Shown here: piece after piece, positions 46,042 to 54,970 of the stretch
Position numbering within the stretch: position 1 is the first letter of the stretch
Layout: every line of letters begins with the position of its first letter
NCBI RefSeq assembly: GCF_900117415.1
Contig: NZ_FPEI01000006.1
Span: 558,001 to 622,000, forward strand
From: Hyphomicrobium sp. CS1BSMeth3
Lineage (GTDB): Bacteria; Pseudomonadota; Alphaproteobacteria; Rhizobiales; Hyphomicrobiaceae
Reading direction: 5' to 3'
Length of the DNA: 64,000 nt
The notes under the pieces: model-generated
Seen by the model: only the letters and a program-made list of their open reading frames with translations
Database searches by the model: none
What the model was told of the DNA's origin: nothing
Made by a program: the position numbers and the translations under genes

Positions 46042-46115
46042 GTGAATTCCTTCATGCGCAAGCCCAGGACCGGTGAATTCCTTCACGCGCAACTTAGGTT
46101 CGTGAATTGCTTCAC
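46042..46115. promoter_or_regulatory. Array of three GTGAATT(C/G)CTTCA(C/T) inverted repeats
   Basis: Three 14-bp units, GTGAATTCCTTCAT (46042-46055), GTGAATTCCTTCAC (46073-46086) and GTGAATTGCTTCAC (46102-46115), with TGAA/TTCA half-sites. Centres are 31 and 29 bp apart, about three helical turns. They lie 140-213 bp upstream of the coiled-coil protein start and the last one overlaps the stop of the SDR gene. They look like an operator array for a dimeric regulator. Confidence 0.5.
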
Positions 46116-46978
46116 GAACCGATCAACGCGGCGTCGCGGGCAAATCCGTCGCGATAAGTGGGGTAAGCGAGCGCCAGGCCGAGTGCTTCTTTCACGCGCG
46201 CATTGGAGACGCGCTTGCACTCCGAATAGAAGCTGCGCGCCATGGGCGTGAGATCCGCCGTCGCAAAGTCGACGGATGGTGGTGGCGGCAACCCGAGCAG
46301 TGTCGCGGCGTAGGCGAGCACGTCCTGCGGCGGGGCGGGCTCGTCGTCGCTGACATTATAGATAGCGTGCCCAAATGGCCGGGCGATCGCGGCCGCGAGG
46401 ACGTTCGCAATATCCTCGACATGAATGCGATTGAACACTTGGCCGGGTTTCACGATCGCGCGGGCCGTGCCCTTGCGAACGGCTTCGAGCGGCCCGCGCC
46501 CAGGCCCGTAGATGCCGGCGAGGCGAAAGATCTCGACGCGAAGGTCGGTATGTTGCGCGAGATCGAACCATGATCGCTCGGCAGCAAGCCGCCAGCGACT
46601 GCGATTGCTCGTCGGCTTCGGCGTCGTTGTCTCAGCGACCCAGGCGCCGCCGTGATCGCCATACACGCCGACCGTCGAGAGATAGCCAACCCAGGAGAGC
46701 GCGCTGGGTAGATCACCGGCGTGGTGCCGCAAGAGCGGATCACCCGATGCATCGGGTGGCGCGGACACGAGGAGATGCGTCGCCGAGGTAAGAGCCGTGC
46801 GCAGTTCGTCGCTCGCGGCTGTGCCGTCGAAAGCAATCGCTTCATAGCCGAGAGCAGCGATACTTGCCGCGCCGCTGGGCGTTTGCGTGGTTCCAATGAC
46901 ACGCCAGCCCTGAGCCGCGACGCGCGCCGCGAAGACGCGCGCCGTATATCCGAGGCCGATGCACAGAAGCGTGCTCAT
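46112..46978 (-). CDS. NAD-dependent epimerase/dehydratase (YeeZ-like SDR)
   Basis: A 288-residue extended SDR. The N-terminus LCIGLGYTARVFAARVAAQG is the NAD(P)-binding Rossmann fold, with STVGVYGDHGG and RLAGIYGPGRGPLEAVRKG in the middle. It resembles YeeZ-type proteins of unknown reaction, which lack the strict YxxxK or have it degenerate. The start overlaps the end of queG (ATGA), so they are translationally coupled. The stop lies within an inverted repeat (46097-46120). Confidence 0.85.
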   Translation of the reverse strand: MSTLLCIGLGYTARVFAARVAAQGWRVIGTTQTPSGAASIAALGYEAIAFDGTAASDELRTALTSATHLLVSAPPDASGDPLLRHHAGDLPSALSWVGYLSTVGVYGDHGGAWVAETTTPKPTSNRSRWRLAAERSWFDLAQHTDLRVEIFRLAGIYGPGRGPLEAVRKGTARAIVKPGQVFNRIHVEDIANVLAAAIARPFGHAIYNVSDDEPAPPQDVLAYAATLLGLPPPPSVDFATADLTPMARSFYSECKRVSNARVKEALGLALAYPTYRDGFARDAALIGS

Positions 46979-48162
46979 GAGGCGAGCGCCGCTGTCCATT
47001 CCTCGCACACGGAAGCATCCGCGTCGTTCCCGTGCGCTTCCGCCAGCTTAGTCATGTGCGCACGCGGGACGAGACGCGAGAGCGCCCACACGGCAGCGCC
47101 GCGCACGACCGGCGCTTCGTGCGCGAGCAGGGCTTCGATCAGCGGAACGAGTGTAGCGTCGCTGCTGTTGCCGGCCGCGATCAGGACATTGCGCATGAAG
47201 CGTGCGTGTCCCGCGCGGCGGATCGGCGTGCCGGCAAAGCGCTCGCGGAAAGCCGCATCGTCGAGCGCCAGCAGATCCGCGATGCGCGGTCCCTGCGTCT
47301 CCGGCCGAATGGCGAGCTGCTGATCGTGCGAGGCCTGCGCGAACTTGTTCCACGGGCAGACGGCGAGGCAGTCGTCGCAGCCGAAAATGCGATTGCCGAT
47401 GGCCTCGCGGAATTCGTGCGGGATCGGGCCTTTGTGCTCGATGGTGAGGTAGGAAATGCAGCGGCGCGCATCGAGCTGATAGGGGGCCGGGAATGCCGCC
47501 GTCGGGCAGATGTCGAGACAGCGCCGGCAGCGCCCGCAGTGATCGCGCTCGGGCTCGTCGGCTGCGATCTCGGCGCGCGTCAGAATGACCCCGAGATAAA
47601 GCCACGAGCCGTGCTCGCGCGAGACGAGGTTCGTGTGCTTGCCTTGCCAGCCGAGACCGGCGAGCGCTGCGAGCGGCTTCTCCATGAGTGGTGCAGTATC
47701 GACGAAGACTTTGACGTCCTCGCCGGTCGCTGCCTGCAGGGCGCGCGCGACGCGCTTGAGGCGCGGCTTGACCACATCGTGGTAGTCGCGGCGCGCGGCA
47801 TAGACGGAGATGCTCGCGCGATCGCGCTGATCGAGGAAACGGAGAGGATCTTCCTCGGGCGCGTAGCTGAGGCCGAGCACGATGGCGCTTCGTGCTTCTG
47901 CCCACATGGCATTCGGATGCTGGCGGCGCTCGGCCTTGGCCTCGAGCCAGTCCATGTCGCCATGCTGGCCATCGGCGATGAAGCTGAGAAAGCGCCGGCC
48001 GGGCTCGGCGCCGAGATCGCTCACGCGGGCAATGCGCACGACGCTGAAGCCGGCGGCTGCCGCCTCGCGCGCGACTAGTGCGCGGGCGTCCTGCGCACTG
48101 TCGGTTGGCCGGGTGGCGCCGTCACCCGCGTGCCTTGTCCGCACGGCCAGTGTCGGCGCCAT
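46975..48162 (-). CDS. queG: Epoxyqueuosine reductase
   Basis: A 395-residue cobalamin-dependent enzyme that converts epoxyqueuosine to queuosine at tRNA position 34. Two 4Fe-4S sites are CGRCRRCLDICPT and CDDCLAVCPWNK. The substrate and cobalamin region VDTAPLMEKPLAALAGLGWQGKHTN is intact. The C-terminal part holds HEAT-like helices for tRNA binding. It is adjacent to the YeeZ-like SDR (4-bp overlap) and a DapA-like gene (7 bp upstream), all leftward. Confidence 0.95.
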   Translation of the reverse strand: MAPTLAVRTRHAGDGATRPTDSAQDARALVAREAAAAGFSVVRIARVSDLGAEPGRRFLSFIADGQHGDMDWLEAKAERRQHPNAMWAEARSAIVLGLSYAPEEDPLRFLDQRDRASISVYAARRDYHDVVKPRLKRVARALQAATGEDVKVFVDTAPLMEKPLAALAGLGWQGKHTNLVSREHGSWLYLGVILTRAEIAADEPERDHCGRCRRCLDICPTAAFPAPYQLDARRCISYLTIEHKGPIPHEFREAIGNRIFGCDDCLAVCPWNKFAQASHDQQLAIRPETQGPRIADLLALDDAAFRERFAGTPIRRAGHARFMRNVLIAAGNSSDATLVPLIEALLAHEAPVVRGAAVWALSRLVPRAHMTKLAEAHGNDADASVCEEWTAALAS

Positions 48163-48169
48163 GATGGCC

Positions 48170-49096
48170 TCACGCGGCCTCGGCGAAGTTCAGCTTGAAG
48201 CCATGAACCTCGGCGAGCGTCTGGATGGCCTTCTCGGCTTCGGCCTCGGGGAGCTCCGTGAAGGGCGGCCGAAGCTCGGCCCAGAGCGGGTCATCGCGGT
48301 AGTGCGCGAGGAGCGCCTTGAGCACCGGGATCATCGGATACTGCTGGATGGCCATCCTGAGCGCAGTGACATTGGCCTGGATCTTGTCGGCGTTCGGCCC
48401 CTGCCAGTTGTCGAACACCTCGCGAATTGCGCGCGCGCTCACGTTGGCCGTCGCCGAGATGCAGCCCGCCCCGCCGAGACGCAGCGCGTCGAGCAGGAAG
48501 GCTTCCGAGCCCGGGAAGACCTCGAAGTCCGGGAAGGCTTCGAGAATGGCCTTGGTGTTGTTCCAATCGCCCGACGAGTCCTTCAGCCCGACGACGGTCG
48601 TCGGGAACTCCTTCTTCAGGCGCTCGATGAGCGGCAGCGAGAAGCCGACCTGGGCAATGGGCGGGATGTGATAGAGGTAGACCTTGAGGTCCTCGTCGGC
48701 GACCTCCTCGATGACCTCCGCGAAGAAGCGGAAGAGGCCCTCCTCGCTCGGGTTCTTGTAGTAGAAAGGCGGCAGCATCAGCACGCCGCCGCAGCCGAGC
48801 TCGACGGCGTGATCGGTCAGCAGGATCGCATCCGAGAGCGAGCACATGCCCGTGCCCGGCATGAGCTTCGAGGGTGGAATGCCGGCTTCGACGATCTCCT
48901 CGAGCATCTCCATGCGCTCGTCGATCCCGAGCGAGTTCGCCTCGCTCGTGGTGCCGAAGGGCGCAAGGCCCGTGCAGCCGTCCTCGAGCAGCCACTCGCA
49001 GTGCTCGACGAAGCGGTCGAGGTCGGGCGCGCCGTCCTCGCCAAAGGGAGTGAGAACCGGAGCGATGACGCCGGAGAAGGTCGGGTTTGTTTTCAT
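48170..49096 (-). CDS. Dihydrodipicolinate synthase/N-acetylneuraminate lyase family protein
   Basis: A 308-residue class I aldolase TIM barrel. The Schiff-base lysine is in VGLKDSSGDW, and Tyr in YLYHIPP is the proton shuttle. GTTSEANSLG is the substrate loop; compared with true DapA it is GTTSEA instead of GTTGE, fitting the NAL/4-hydroxy-2-oxoglutarate-aldolase branch. Which 2-oxoacid it acts on is not clear. AAGGA precedes the ATG at 49096. It heads toward queG with a 7-bp gap. Confidence 0.88.
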   Translation of the reverse strand: MKTNPTFSGVIAPVLTPFGEDGAPDLDRFVEHCEWLLEDGCTGLAPFGTTSEANSLGIDERMEMLEEIVEAGIPPSKLMPGTGMCSLSDAILLTDHAVELGCGGVLMLPPFYYKNPSEEGLFRFFAEVIEEVADEDLKVYLYHIPPIAQVGFSLPLIERLKKEFPTTVVGLKDSSGDWNNTKAILEAFPDFEVFPGSEAFLLDALRLGGAGCISATANVSARAIREVFDNWQGPNADKIQANVTALRMAIQQYPMIPVLKALLAHYRDDPLWAELRPPFTELPEAEAEKAIQTLAEVHGFKLNFAEAA

Positions 49097-49167
49097 GGCG
49101 GCGTTCCTTGCTGGCGCGCGCTGGCTGATGGATCTTGGTGACGGCCGCTCGGCGGCCAACGCATTCC

Positions 49168-49800
49168 TCAGGAGGGCATGGGGATGCCGTCCTGCGGTAC
49201 AGGTATGTGATAGCCCTTCTGAACAGCCGGGCGTGCGGCAATGGCCTTGTACCAGCGGCTGACGTTCTCGTACTGGGCAAGGTCGATGCCCTGCCACTCG
49301 AAGCGCGAGATCCAGGGCCAGATGGCCATGTCGGCGATCGTGTAGTCGCCCGCCACGTATTCGGACTTGGCGAGCTGGCGGTCGAGGACGCCGTAGAGGC
49401 GCGCGGCCTCCTTCAGATAGCGCTCCTCGGCGTAGGGCGCCTTGCCCTTGTTGAAGCGCACGAAATGATGGACCTGGCCGAGCATGGGGCCGATGCCGCC
49501 CATCTGCCACATCAGCCACTGCATGGTGTTCCAGCGCCCTTTTTCGTCGGTCGGCCAGAACTTTCCGGTCTTCTCGGCAAGATACATCAGAATGGCGCCC
49601 GACTCGAAGAGCGCGAGGCCATTGTCGCGGTCGACGATCGCGGGGATGCGGTTATTGGGGCTGATGGCAAGGAACTCGGGCTTGAACTGCTCGTCCTTGG
49701 AGATGTTCACCGGATGCACGGCATAGGGGAGCGCAACCTCCTCCAGCATGATGGAGACCTTGCGCCCATTGGGCGTGGACCAAGTATAAAGATCGATCAT
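49168..49800 (-). CDS. Glutathione S-transferase (Nu-class, YfcG-like)
   Basis: A 210-residue GST. TWSTPNGRKVSIMLEE is the N-terminal thioredoxin fold with the TPNG motif of Nu-class enzymes, which act as glutathione-dependent disulfide oxidoreductases. IPAIVDRDNGLALFESGAILMYLAE contains the glutathione-binding SNAIL-like segment (ESGAI). The C-terminal helical domain has the family tryptophan-rich block. It precedes the DapA-like gene by 71 bp, same direction. Confidence 0.9.
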   Translation of the reverse strand: MIDLYTWSTPNGRKVSIMLEEVALPYAVHPVNISKDEQFKPEFLAISPNNRIPAIVDRDNGLALFESGAILMYLAEKTGKFWPTDEKGRWNTMQWLMWQMGGIGPMLGQVHHFVRFNKGKAPYAEERYLKEAARLYGVLDRQLAKSEYVAGDYTIADMAIWPWISRFEWQGIDLAQYENVSRWYKAIAARPAVQKGYHIPVPQDGIPMPS

Positions 49801-50064
49801 GGCGCTCCTTCGTCGCCGGGCCTGCCCGGGACATTCCTTATCTCAGAACGCGTGAAGGTAGACGCTCCATGGCTCTCGGGCAATGAGGACCTGCCGCGCC
49901 GCATGACCGCGCCCGCACCGCGTTGGCGCAGCAGCAACTCTTGCCCGATCATGAACGCTTCGTCAGCCCCGGGACATCCTCGCAACAAAGTGCCGCACTA
50001 ATCTGAGTTTCTGGGTCATTAGCGTTGACCAGTTCTTAGGCTGAGCCACCGTATACTTTCCTTC

Positions 50065-50733
50065 ATGTTGCGTAGGTCGGTAAAATTCGGGCTGACGATT
50101 GCGGCGCTGCTCCAGATACAGGGCTGCGGCAAGCAGGCGTACTTCGTCGCCAAGGAAGAGCCGTGGCGGGCCGATGAGGAGCGCCGCTGCCTGGCGTCGG
50201 GCTACGTCCGAAACAACCCGCACATTTCCCGGCGCAGTGCTCTTGGCGGCCCCAGTGCGTGCGGCGCCATTCAGCCGCTGTATGTCAGCGCGACGGCCCA
50301 CGGCGCGGTCAGCCTCACGCCGCAGGCGACCCTGCAGTGCCCGATGGTCCCCGCAACCGACCACTGGGTCGTCACGTCGGTCATGCCGGCAGCGCGCCGC
50401 TACTTCCGAATGGACGTCGTGGAGCTGAAGGTGGCGGCGTCCTATTCCTGCCGGCCCCGTAATGGCATTGCCGGAAGTGTGCTGTCCGAGCATGGCTTGG
50501 CCAACGCCCTCGATATCTCCGCCTTCGTCCTGGCCGACGGGCGCAAGATCTCCGTACTGACGGGTTGGAAGGGCAACGCTGCCGAGCGAGAGTTCCTTCG
50601 TGCCGTCCATCGGGGGGCCTGCCGCACGTTCACGACCGTCCTCGGCCCCAATGCCGATGCCTTCCACCGCGACCACTTCCATCTCGATCTGGCCCGTCAC
50701 GGACGCCGGGGCGCAGGCCGGATATGCCGCTGA
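50065..50733 (+). CDS. Extensin-like family lipoprotein
   Basis: A 222-residue protein with a short signal peptide ending in a lipobox (LLQIQGC). The C-terminal extensin-like domain carries cysteines and the Zn/peptidoglycan-like residues: YSCRPRNG, LSEHGLANALDISAF and FHRDHFHLDLARHG. Such domains resemble D-Ala-D-Ala carboxypeptidase-like Lysm/hedgehog-type folds, so an outer-membrane-anchored cell-wall enzyme is likely. It is a lone rightward gene. Confidence 0.85.
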   Translation: MLRRSVKFGLTIAALLQIQGCGKQAYFVAKEEPWRADEERRCLASGYVRNNPHISRRSALGGPSACGAIQPLYVSATAHGAVSLTPQATLQCPMVPATDHWVVTSVMPAARRYFRMDVVELKVAASYSCRPRNGIAGSVLSEHGLANALDISAFVLADGRKISVLTGWKGNAAEREFLRAVHRGACRTFTTVLGPNADAFHRDHFHLDLARHGRRGAGRICR

Positions 50734-50871
50734 CGCGGGCCCTGGATGTGGCGCGCCTACAACTATATGGTAGATGGAGCACATACAAAAATCGCGTCGA
50801 TTGCAACGAATTAGCAACGCGACTGTGTTGATATTTCACTGTCACACTCTGTATGTGACGAGCGGAGCCGT

Positions 50872-51738
50872 GTGTTGAGTCTGCAGTTGATAGATGACCA
50901 GGGGCAAGTGTGGGACGGAAGCTCGCGCCAGCTCCGTCATGCCTACGACTCGCCCTATTCGGGGGGCGAATTCTCCGACTACGCGGTCGTCAATCTCGGC
51001 TTCATCGCGACGAACGTCTATGGCCAGTCGGCACAGATCCGGCTGCGCCCGAGTTTCACGGCCGACGCCGCCTATGACGCGCTCTACCGCTGGCTCCTCA
51101 ACCGCCGCTTCGACCGTATCGTTCTGACCTGGCTCGACAGCGAGTGGCAGAACGAGATGCTGCGCTCGAACCAGGCCGCGCTGATCCGCCTCGACGATCT
51201 GATCGAGGAGGCCAAGCGCCAGCGTCCCGACGAGTTCCTGTCGCGCAAGCTCGAGGGCCCCACGGTCCGCGATCCGCACGCCATGCAGCAGCTATTCCGC
51301 GAGTGGCCGCACCTTTCGGCCAATCTCAACGAGGTCGAGCTGCGCCGTCTCCTCGAGCCGCTGCTGGGCCATCGCTATGTGGTGGTGAAGGGCGAGCGCA
51401 GCGCCGAGAAGCTCGTGTTCTCCGAGTTCGGCGGCGGCATCTTCGCGAATTATGACGTCTGGCGCTCGTGCGCGGTCGGGGCGCCCATTCAGGAGCAGCC
51501 CGACCGGCTTTACGGCCGCTGGGTCGCGGACGCCTACAAGGAGGCGCTCGTGTCCAATGCGCCGCGTCTGGACCAGGTCGACGCGATCGTGCGCTGGCCC
51601 CGCGAAGGGCGCCTGCGTATGCGCTATCAGCGCCTGATCGTGCCGATCAAGGTCTCGAACCAGGAGATTCACCTCCTAGGCGGTTCGGTGGTGGACGACC
51701 GGATCGACCTTCGTGTCTCGCGGCGCCAGCAGACCTGA
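50872..51738 (+). CDS. Hypothetical protein, possibly regulatory
   Basis: A 288-residue protein with no signal or TM. It starts LSLQLIDDQGQVWDGSSRQLRHAYDSPYSGGEFSDYAVVNLGF, and has RLLEPLLGHRYVVVKG and LRMRYQRLIVPIKVSNQEIHLLGGSVVDDRIDL toward the end. The ending resembles PAS-like or DUF-type proteins of Hyphomicrobiales that sense or bind membrane signals, but I can name no family. Start is GTG at 50872 or TTG at 50875. The 3' end overlaps the convergent gene by 63 bp. Confidence 0.65.
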   Translation: MLSLQLIDDQGQVWDGSSRQLRHAYDSPYSGGEFSDYAVVNLGFIATNVYGQSAQIRLRPSFTADAAYDALYRWLLNRRFDRIVLTWLDSEWQNEMLRSNQAALIRLDDLIEEAKRQRPDEFLSRKLEGPTVRDPHAMQQLFREWPHLSANLNEVELRRLLEPLLGHRYVVVKGERSAEKLVFSEFGGGIFANYDVWRSCAVGAPIQEQPDRLYGRWVADAYKEALVSNAPRLDQVDAIVRWPREGRLRMRYQRLIVPIKVSNQEIHLLGGSVVDDRIDLRVSRRQQT

Positions 51739-52509
51739 GAAATAGTCGACCAGCTCGTCGCGGTTCGACCAGATCAGCGCCGAGTGGACCGTGCCCGGCG
51801 AGACCGGGGTCTCGATCAGGTCGATCGCCCATTCGACATGGGCATAGCCCGTCCGCGGCGCGGTGCCCGCCTTCACGACTTCCTCGGCCATGAAGCTCAG
51901 CGTGATGTCCGTATCCCAGCGGGTCTGGGATAGCGCCTTCGTGATGCGCGGAAGGATCGAGGTCAGCCCCTGCTTGCGCATCGAGGGATGATACCAGACC
52001 GCGCCGGAGAAGGTCGTCGGGCCCGTGATCGTCGAGGCCGAGGGGGCGGTGACCACGATCTGCTCGCCGGGATGACGCTGGGCATCCGGATCGGGATAGA
52101 AGAGCTTCAGGCTCTCCGTCTCGTCCTTGAAGCTCGTTCCGGTGAGGTCGTAGATGCGGGCCGCCTGGGCGGCGACGACCTGGCCGCTGCTCGTGCGGGC
52201 CAGCAGGCAGAACCCGTTCTCGTCGGCGAAGCCGCCATCCTCGACATTGAAGATCGGCAGCAGCGAGCGCCAGCTGTCGCTGTTGCGCCGGTTGACCTCC
52301 AGGAGCTCCTCGAGGGGGGCGAAGGTGAGGTTGATTCCCCGCTCGCGCAGCATCGTATCGCCGCGCAGGAACAGCCGAGCGTAGAGGTCCCGCGGGCCGT
52401 GGTCGATCCGCACATCGGCGAGAAAGTTGTGATTGAACGTCTGCGCATGGATGGCCGGCGCGGCAACCGTTGTTGTGGTCGTTGCCGCTGCCCTCGCGGA
52501 GGTATGCAT
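51676..52509 (-). CDS. Hypothetical protein, GNAT-like fold possible
   Basis: A 277-residue protein. After a low-complexity segment rich in Ala and Thr, it has NHNFLADVRIDHGPRDLYARLFLRG, a central domain with NVEDGGFADENGFCLLARTSSGQVVAAQAARIYDL, and GAVWYHPSMRKQGLTSILPRITKAL, which looks like an acetyl-CoA binding region of a GNAT acyltransferase. No family assigned with confidence. ATG at 52509. It overlaps its convergent neighbour by 63 bp. The intergenic stretch beyond (to 52794, about 285 bp) is AT-rich and contains no gene. Confidence 0.65.
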   Translation of the reverse strand: MHTSARAAATTTTTVAAPAIHAQTFNHNFLADVRIDHGPRDLYARLFLRGDTMLRERGINLTFAPLEELLEVNRRNSDSWRSLLPIFNVEDGGFADENGFCLLARTSSGQVVAAQAARIYDLTGTSFKDETESLKLFYPDPDAQRHPGEQIVVTAPSASTITGPTTFSGAVWYHPSMRKQGLTSILPRITKALSQTRWDTDITLSFMAEEVVKAGTAPRTGYAHVEWAIDLIETPVSPGTVHSALIWSNRDELVDYFSGLLAPRDTKVDPVVHHRTA

Positions 52510-52794
52510 GACGGGAATTCCCCCATTCCTGAAGAATAAGGACAACGGCGCCTCGGCAGGCATTTGCGAGGTAGCGTTTCCTTAACCTTACTTATAGGAT
52601 GGAATTCTTATCAGATGCAAGAGAGTTTACGGAAAATTTACTCTGTTAAGTCGCGGATTCTCAGGAAGAATTGTAGCGTTTTGATACGCTTGTTAATATT
52701 CCGGCAATAGATTGGTTAATGTGAGCAGAAATCCTATTGGAATGTGCAGGTAAACGGAGAATGCAATTTTAGGTTGATCATTTCCATTATGCCC

Positions 52795-54354
52795 TTATTT
52801 GAATAAGGGAAGGACCTGCATCAGCGCCTCGGGGAGGTCTTCGGCAATGAGCCCGGGGCCGGCGCTCTCGGCGCTCGCTCCATGCAGCCAGACGGCCGAT
52901 GCCGCCGCCTCGAATGCCGGCGCACCCTGTGCGAGCAGCCCGGTGATGAAGCCCGCGAGCACGTCCCCCGAGCCGGCCGTCGCGAGCCATGGCGGGGCAT
53001 TCTCGTTGATGGCGACCCGGCCGTCAGGAGCTGCAATGCAGGTGTCGGCCCCCTTGAGAACGACCACCGCGCCGCTCTCGGCGGCGGCACTGCGCGCCCG
53101 TTCGAGGCGAGAGCCCGGAAGCTTCCCGAAGAGGCGCTGGAACTCGCCGTCGTGGGGCGTCAGGACGGCTGGGCGCTTGGCGTCGGATTTGATGGCGTCG
53201 AAGAGCCGCCTGGGGCTCGGTTGACTGCCCGTTGCGGCCCCCGGAAGGAAACCGAGCGGACCCGGGTCCGATCCGGCGCTGGCTGAGAGTTCTGCGAACG
53301 ACGTCAGGGCATCGGCATCGAGGACCACGGCGGGGCCCGATGCGAGCGCGATCTCGACCATGCGGCACGTCGCCTGCCCGACACCGCAGCCGGGGCCGAT
53401 GAGCACGGCATTCCGGCGTTTGTCAGCCAGCACGGCCGCCAGCCCCTCCGGCACGTCGAAGGGCTTCAGCATGATGGCCGTCAGGTGAGCGGCATTGACC
53501 GGGAAGGCCGCGCGCGGACTCGCCACAGTGACGAGACCGGCGCCGACCCGCAGCGCCCCGCGCGCACTGAGGCGCGCCGCACCGGTACTCTCCGCGGGAC
53601 CTGAGATGATGACGGCGTGCCCCCGCGTGTACTTATGTGCGTCCGCCTTCTGCCGGGGCAGGGCGGCGCGCCAGACTGCTGGGCTGTTTACGAACGTCTG
53701 CGGCTTGATTTGATCGAGCACGCTGGCGGGTATGCCGATATCGGCGCATGTCACCGGACCGCAGAGCTCGCGTCCCGGGAGCAGGACATGTCCAGGCTTG
53801 CGGCGAAAGAAGGTGATGGTCCGTGTCGCTTCGATAACCGGTCCTGTCGGCTTGCCGGTCGTCCCATCGAGGCCGCTCGGGACATCGATTGCGAGCACGG
53901 GCACATCGGATGCGTTGACCGCGTGAATAGCCTCGGCGGCGGGGCCTTCGATCGCACGTGAGAGCCCGGCACCAAAGAGGCCGTCTATGATCAGATCGCA
54001 GTCGCGGATGCTTGGCCCATCGACCGGCTCGACCGGCCCCGGCCAGCGCGCCGCATAGCGGGCGGCATCACCCTTGAGCGCAGCGAGCTCGCCCAACAAT
54101 GCGAGGCGCACGCGATAGCCTTGCTCGAGCAGCCGCCGTGCCGCGACGAAGCCGTCACCGCCGTTGTTGCCGGGTCCAGCCAGCACGAGAATGCGCGCAC
54201 CGATGCCGGCCATCGTGCCGGCGACCTCGGCGACGGCCTCGCCCGCGCGTGCCATCAGCGTGAGCGAAGGCACACCCGCAGCAACAGCAAGACGATCCGC
54301 CGCCGCCATCTCCATGGTGCTAAGCAGTTCGATGGCGTCGTCCGCATTCGGCAT
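52795..54354 (-). CDS. nnr: Bifunctional NAD(P)H-hydrate epimerase / ADP-dependent dehydratase
   Basis: A 519-residue protein. The N-terminal YjeF_N domain (about 1-215) has LAGPGNNGGDGFVAAR and DGLFGAGLSR. The C-terminal ribokinase-like domain (about 225-510) has HKYTRGHAVIISGPAESTGAA and the anion hole ATAGSGDVLAGFITG. It repairs damaged NAD(P)HX. Normal fused length. The stop lies within a 7-bp-stem palindrome (52792-52809). The small membrane protein gene ends 3 bp upstream of its start. Confidence 0.95.
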   Translation of the reverse strand: MPNADDAIELLSTMEMAAADRLAVAAGVPSLTLMARAGEAVAEVAGTMAGIGARILVLAGPGNNGGDGFVAARRLLEQGYRVRLALLGELAALKGDAARYAARWPGPVEPVDGPSIRDCDLIIDGLFGAGLSRAIEGPAAEAIHAVNASDVPVLAIDVPSGLDGTTGKPTGPVIEATRTITFFRRKPGHVLLPGRELCGPVTCADIGIPASVLDQIKPQTFVNSPAVWRAALPRQKADAHKYTRGHAVIISGPAESTGAARLSARGALRVGAGLVTVASPRAAFPVNAAHLTAIMLKPFDVPEGLAAVLADKRRNAVLIGPGCGVGQATCRMVEIALASGPAVVLDADALTSFAELSASAGSDPGPLGFLPGAATGSQPSPRRLFDAIKSDAKRPAVLTPHDGEFQRLFGKLPGSRLERARSAAAESGAVVVLKGADTCIAAPDGRVAINENAPPWLATAGSGDVLAGFITGLLAQGAPAFEAAASAVWLHGASAESAGPGLIAEDLPEALMQVLPLFK

Positions 54355-54357
54355 CGT

Positions 54358-54561
54358 CTAGATCTTTTCGAGCCACACCAGCAGGCCGCGCACGACCCCG
54401 ATCGGCGGGAAGGCGATGTCTCCGAACAACCAGAGCCAGCGCCGGCCTTGCGCGTCATGCACCAGAGCTGTCACGAACAGCGCGCCAATGCCGGCCGCGA
54501 TGACCCATTGAACGAGGCCGGCACCGAGGGCCGTGGGAAAGAACCAGTAGTAGTCATACAT
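54358..54561 (-). CDS. Small two-helix membrane protein
   Basis: A 67-residue protein. Two hydrophobic segments (ALGAGLVQWVIAAGIGALFVTAL and a second FGDIAFPPIGVVRGLLVWL) flank a charged linker (VHDAQGRRW). It overlaps the end of the upstream glyoxalase gene by 8 bp, which supports a real, coupled gene. Function unknown; it resembles other small unknown inner-membrane proteins with a WLWLFGDI segment. Confidence 0.6.
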   Translation of the reverse strand: MYDYYWFFPTALGAGLVQWVIAAGIGALFVTALVHDAQGRRWLWLFGDIAFPPIGVVRGLLVWLEKI

Positions 54562-54970
54562 CGTCGGCCCCCGCTGCTTTGAAGCGCAGATCGGCATACG
54601 TGCTGAGCTCGACGAGGTTGCCGTCCGGATCGCGAATATAAATCGACTTGAGCTTGCCGCGCGCGCCCGTGCGCTCGGAGGGCGGCACGAGGATCGGCAC
54701 GTCATTCGCGACGAGCTGCTCCTCGATGCCGTCGAAGTCATCCACCAGCAGGCAGATGTCACCCGATCCGGGCATCGGATGCTCGGCACGCGGCGCGAAC
54801 ATGTTGTCCGCCTGATGCAGGTTGATCTTGTGCGGGCCGAAGCGCAGCGCTGAGCGCTTGTCGGGTCCGAAGACCTCGTGCGTCATGCCGAGTGCCTGCG
54901 TGTAGAATGCTACGGTGCGCTCGATCGAGGCCACCGTCAGCACGAGATGGTCAAAGCCGATGACTTTCAC
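54554..54970 (-). CDS. VOC family (glyoxalase/bleomycin resistance) protein
   Basis: A 138-residue single vicinal-oxygen-chelate protein. FDHLVLTVASIERTVAFYTQALG, FGPHKINLHQADNMF and IYIRDPDGNLVELS give the metal-binding H...E pattern. Such proteins are thiol transferases, dioxygenases or resistance proteins; the FosX/glyoxalase branch is possible. The GTG at 54970 has CGGAG upstream and gives the family start. It is the first gene of the leftward VOC-small membrane protein-nnr row. Confidence 0.88.
   Translation of the reverse strand: MKVIGFDHLVLTVASIERTVAFYTQALGMTHEVFGPDKRSALRFGPHKINLHQADNMFAPRAEHPMPGSGDICLLVDDFDGIEEQLVANDVPILVPPSERTGARGKLKSIYIRDPDGNLVELSTYADLRFKAAGADDV

Noticed and set aside
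52510-52794. AT-rich gap as possible prophage or sRNA region
   Set aside because: No frame or structured element other than a 7-bp hairpin at the nnr stop. Likely promoter region for the leftward gene at 51676-52509.
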